Shown one piece after another: positions 62,791 through 64,000 of a DNA stretch of 64,000 nt (positions are counted from its first letter, which is position 1; the number at the start of each line of letters is the position of its first letter). This DNA comes from Pseudolabrys sp. (GTDB taxonomy: Bacteria > Pseudomonadota > Alphaproteobacteria > Rhizobiales > Xanthobacteraceae), in the NCBI GenBank assembly GCA_017849615.1, contig JAFIGS010000006.1:62001-126000 (forward strand). The letters are read 5' to 3'. The notes under the pieces are model-generated. The model searched no databases. It worked only from the letters and a program-made list of their open reading frames with translations, and was not told the DNA's origin. Position numbers and translations under genes: made by a program.

Positions 62791-63045
62791 TTACTGGCCG
62801 TCGCCCATGCCAATCGGCGCCGCAGCCGGTGCCGGGCTGGGAGCCGGAGCCGCGGCCGGAGCGGCCTTCGGCGCCGCCTTGCGCTTGGCTGGCTTCCTGG
62901 CGGTGGCGGCCTTCTTGGCCTTCTTTGCGGCTTTCTTGACCGACTTCTTCTTCGCGGCGACGGTTTTTTTCGCCTTCTTCGCCGTCTTTGCCTTCTTCGT
63001 TTTCTTGACGGCTTTCTTCGCCGCCTTCTTACGCTTCTTCGCCAT
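62791..63045 (-). CDS. Histone H1-like lysine-rich protein
   Basis: An 84-residue protein made of Lys and Ala (MAKKRKKAAKKAVKKTKKAK and repeats up to residue 60), ending in a Pro/Ala tail (APAAAPAPSPAPAAAPIG). Such proteins resemble the C-terminal tail of eukaryotic histone H1 and the bacterial AlgP/HC1 group, and they bind DNA non-specifically. The start has a good CGGAGG site 7 bases upstream. It probably helps condense or modulate the chromosome, which is inferred from composition. Confidence 0.85.
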   Translation of the reverse strand: MAKKRKKAAKKAVKKTKKAKTAKKAKKTVAAKKKSVKKAAKKAKKAATARKPAKRKAAPKAAPAAAPAPSPAPAAAPIGMGDGQ

Positions 63046-63226
63046 GATCGACCTCCGGTCGGTGTTCGAACGATTCGGGATTGAACGATTCGAGTGAGCA
63101 AGCCGCGGCCTGACGCCATCGGCCCTTACGCAAAGCTCGTACAAGTGACTGCCTTCCGCCCGGCGCATCGGCCCGGCTTGCGCCCGGCTTTATTTCGCGC
63201 CTCGCGAACCGCCGACCCTCCGGCGC

Positions 63227-64000
63227 TCACGCCGCCGGGTTGAGACCCTCGAGGCGGACGAGCGGCTCCGGCATCGGCCCGCCGGTCGCCCAGTCGATCA
63301 GTTCGACCGTGTGGACCACCGGTATCGCCGTTCCGGATGCGATCTGAGTCATACAGCCGATATTGCCGGCTGCGATCACATCCGGCTGGAGCTTTTCGAT
63401 GTTACCGACCTTGCGGTCCCGCAGCTTCGCCGCGATCGCGGGCTGGAGAATGTTGTAGGTGCCCGCCGAGCCGCAACACAAATGCCCCTCGGCGATATCT
63501 TTGACGACAAAGCCCAACTTGGAAAGCAATTCTTTCGGCGCATGCACTATCTTCTGGCTGTGCTGCAACGAACAGGCCGCATGATAGGCGACGTTGAGCG
63601 GCTGAGCACCCGTAACAGACAACTCAAGCGTGGCCAGATATTCGGTGACATCCCGGGCCAGGGCCGAGACGCGGGCGGCCTTGCCGGCATAGGCCGGATC
63701 GTTCCTGAACATGTGGCCGTAGTCCTTGATCGTGGTGCCGCAACCGGACACGGTGACCAGGATCGCGTCCAGCGGCTCTCGTTCGATCTCCGCGGTCCAG
63801 GCATCGATCGCGCCCCTGGCCTGCGCGAAAGCCTGCTCCTCCCGCCCCATGTGATGGGTCAGCGAGCCGCAACAGCCCTCCTCCTCGGCGATCACCACCT
63901 CGACGCCGTGGCGGTTGAGCAGGCGGATGGTCGCCTCGTTGGTCGAAGGCCGCAGTACCGGACCGACGCAGCCGCCAAGCAGCGCCACCCGGCCGCGGCG
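63227..64000 (-). CDS. glcF: Glycolate oxidase iron-sulfur subunit, C-terminal part
   Basis: The last 257 codons of a GlcF-type protein; the start lies beyond the right edge. Both CCG domains are visible: EEEGCCGSLTHHMG with ALLGGCVGPVLRPSTNEAT before it, and HLCCGSAGTYNILQP near the C-terminus, with CSLQHSQKIVHAPKELL between. These Cys-rich domains act with the GlcD/GlcE flavin subunits to oxidise glycolate to glyoxylate at the membrane. The glcE and glcD genes are expected upstream, outside the window. Confidence 0.92.
   Translation of the reverse strand, partial: RRGRVALLGGCVGPVLRPSTNEATIRLLNRHGVEVVIAEEEGCCGSLTHHMGREEQAFAQARGAIDAWTAEIEREPLDAILVTVSGCGTTIKDYGHMFRNDPAYAGKAARVSALARDVTEYLATLELSVTGAQPLNVAYHAACSLQHSQKIVHAPKELLSKLGFVVKDIAEGHLCCGSAGTYNILQPAIAAKLRDRKVGNIEKLQPDVIAAGNIGCMTQIASGTAIPVVHTVELIDWATGGPMPEPLVRLEGLNPAA

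Overview
The window reads as ordinary chromosome of a GC-rich alphaproteobacterium, most likely of the order Hyphomicrobiales and close to the Bradyrhizobium/Rhodopseudomonas/Pseudolabrys side. This is inferred from the HisZ-HisG pair with a 323-residue HisG, the alphaproteobacterial type of CheZ, a TipF-like EAL protein, HrcA/CIRCE control of groESL, and several families of palindromic intergenic repeats of the kind common in that group. I recognise no rRNA, tRNA, CRISPR array, prophage or classical insertion sequence.

Layout. 1-5.8 kb: end of a TonB-dependent receptor, xseA, purD, a small secreted protein and a kinase-like phosphotransferase. 5.8-13.1 kb: nucleic-acid maintenance (tadA, an RluB-like pseudouridine synthase, rsmD, mutL), a toxin-antitoxin pair with two operators, arfB and pgi. 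13.2-22.4 kb: an active/inactive M16 peptidase pair, a secreted protein, lspA, a small GIY-YIG gene bracketed by palindromic repeats, ileS and ribF. 22.6-28.7 kb: cheY, a galactarate dehydratase gene whose start lies in a perfect inverted repeat, a HAD hydrolase, a TipF-like protein and an ArnT-like glycosyltransferase. 28.7-33.3 kb: an ABC/adaptor export operon and a class III aminotransferase. 33.4-38.5 kb: hisS, two overlapping SnoaL-like genes, hisZ-hisG. 38.7-48.7 kb: envelope functions (OmpA-like barrel, GtrA, GT2, YdjC-type deacetylase, L,D-transpeptidase), a Cys/Met-metabolism PLP enzyme, cheZ and an MFS transporter. 48.8-51.1 kb: groES-groEL with promoter, CIRCE and terminator. 51-60.6 kb: dienelactone hydrolase, a TRAP transporter plus amidase operon, an SbmA/BclA-like ABC protein and a TorF-type porin. 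61-64 kb: a ketopantoate-reductase-like protein, a decayed methyltransferase, a histone-H1-like protein and the end of glcF.

How genes fit together. hisS, hisZ and hisG serve histidine synthesis and use. The TRAP genes and the amidase 19 bp downstream suggest import then hydrolysis of an amide. GtrA, GT2 and the deacetylase, with the GT39 protein 13 kb away, hold the parts of a polyprenyl-phosphate sugar route that could decorate lipid A or another glycolipid. cheY, the TipF-like gene and cheZ are chemotaxis/flagellar genes scattered outside a che cluster.

Most unusual signals: the GIY-YIG gene between copies of an inverted-pair repeat; the toxin-antitoxin promoter, whose geometry predicts a leaderless toxin mRNA; hairpins that enclose the ribosome-binding site or start codon of several genes; and repeat elements that end exactly at stop codons.
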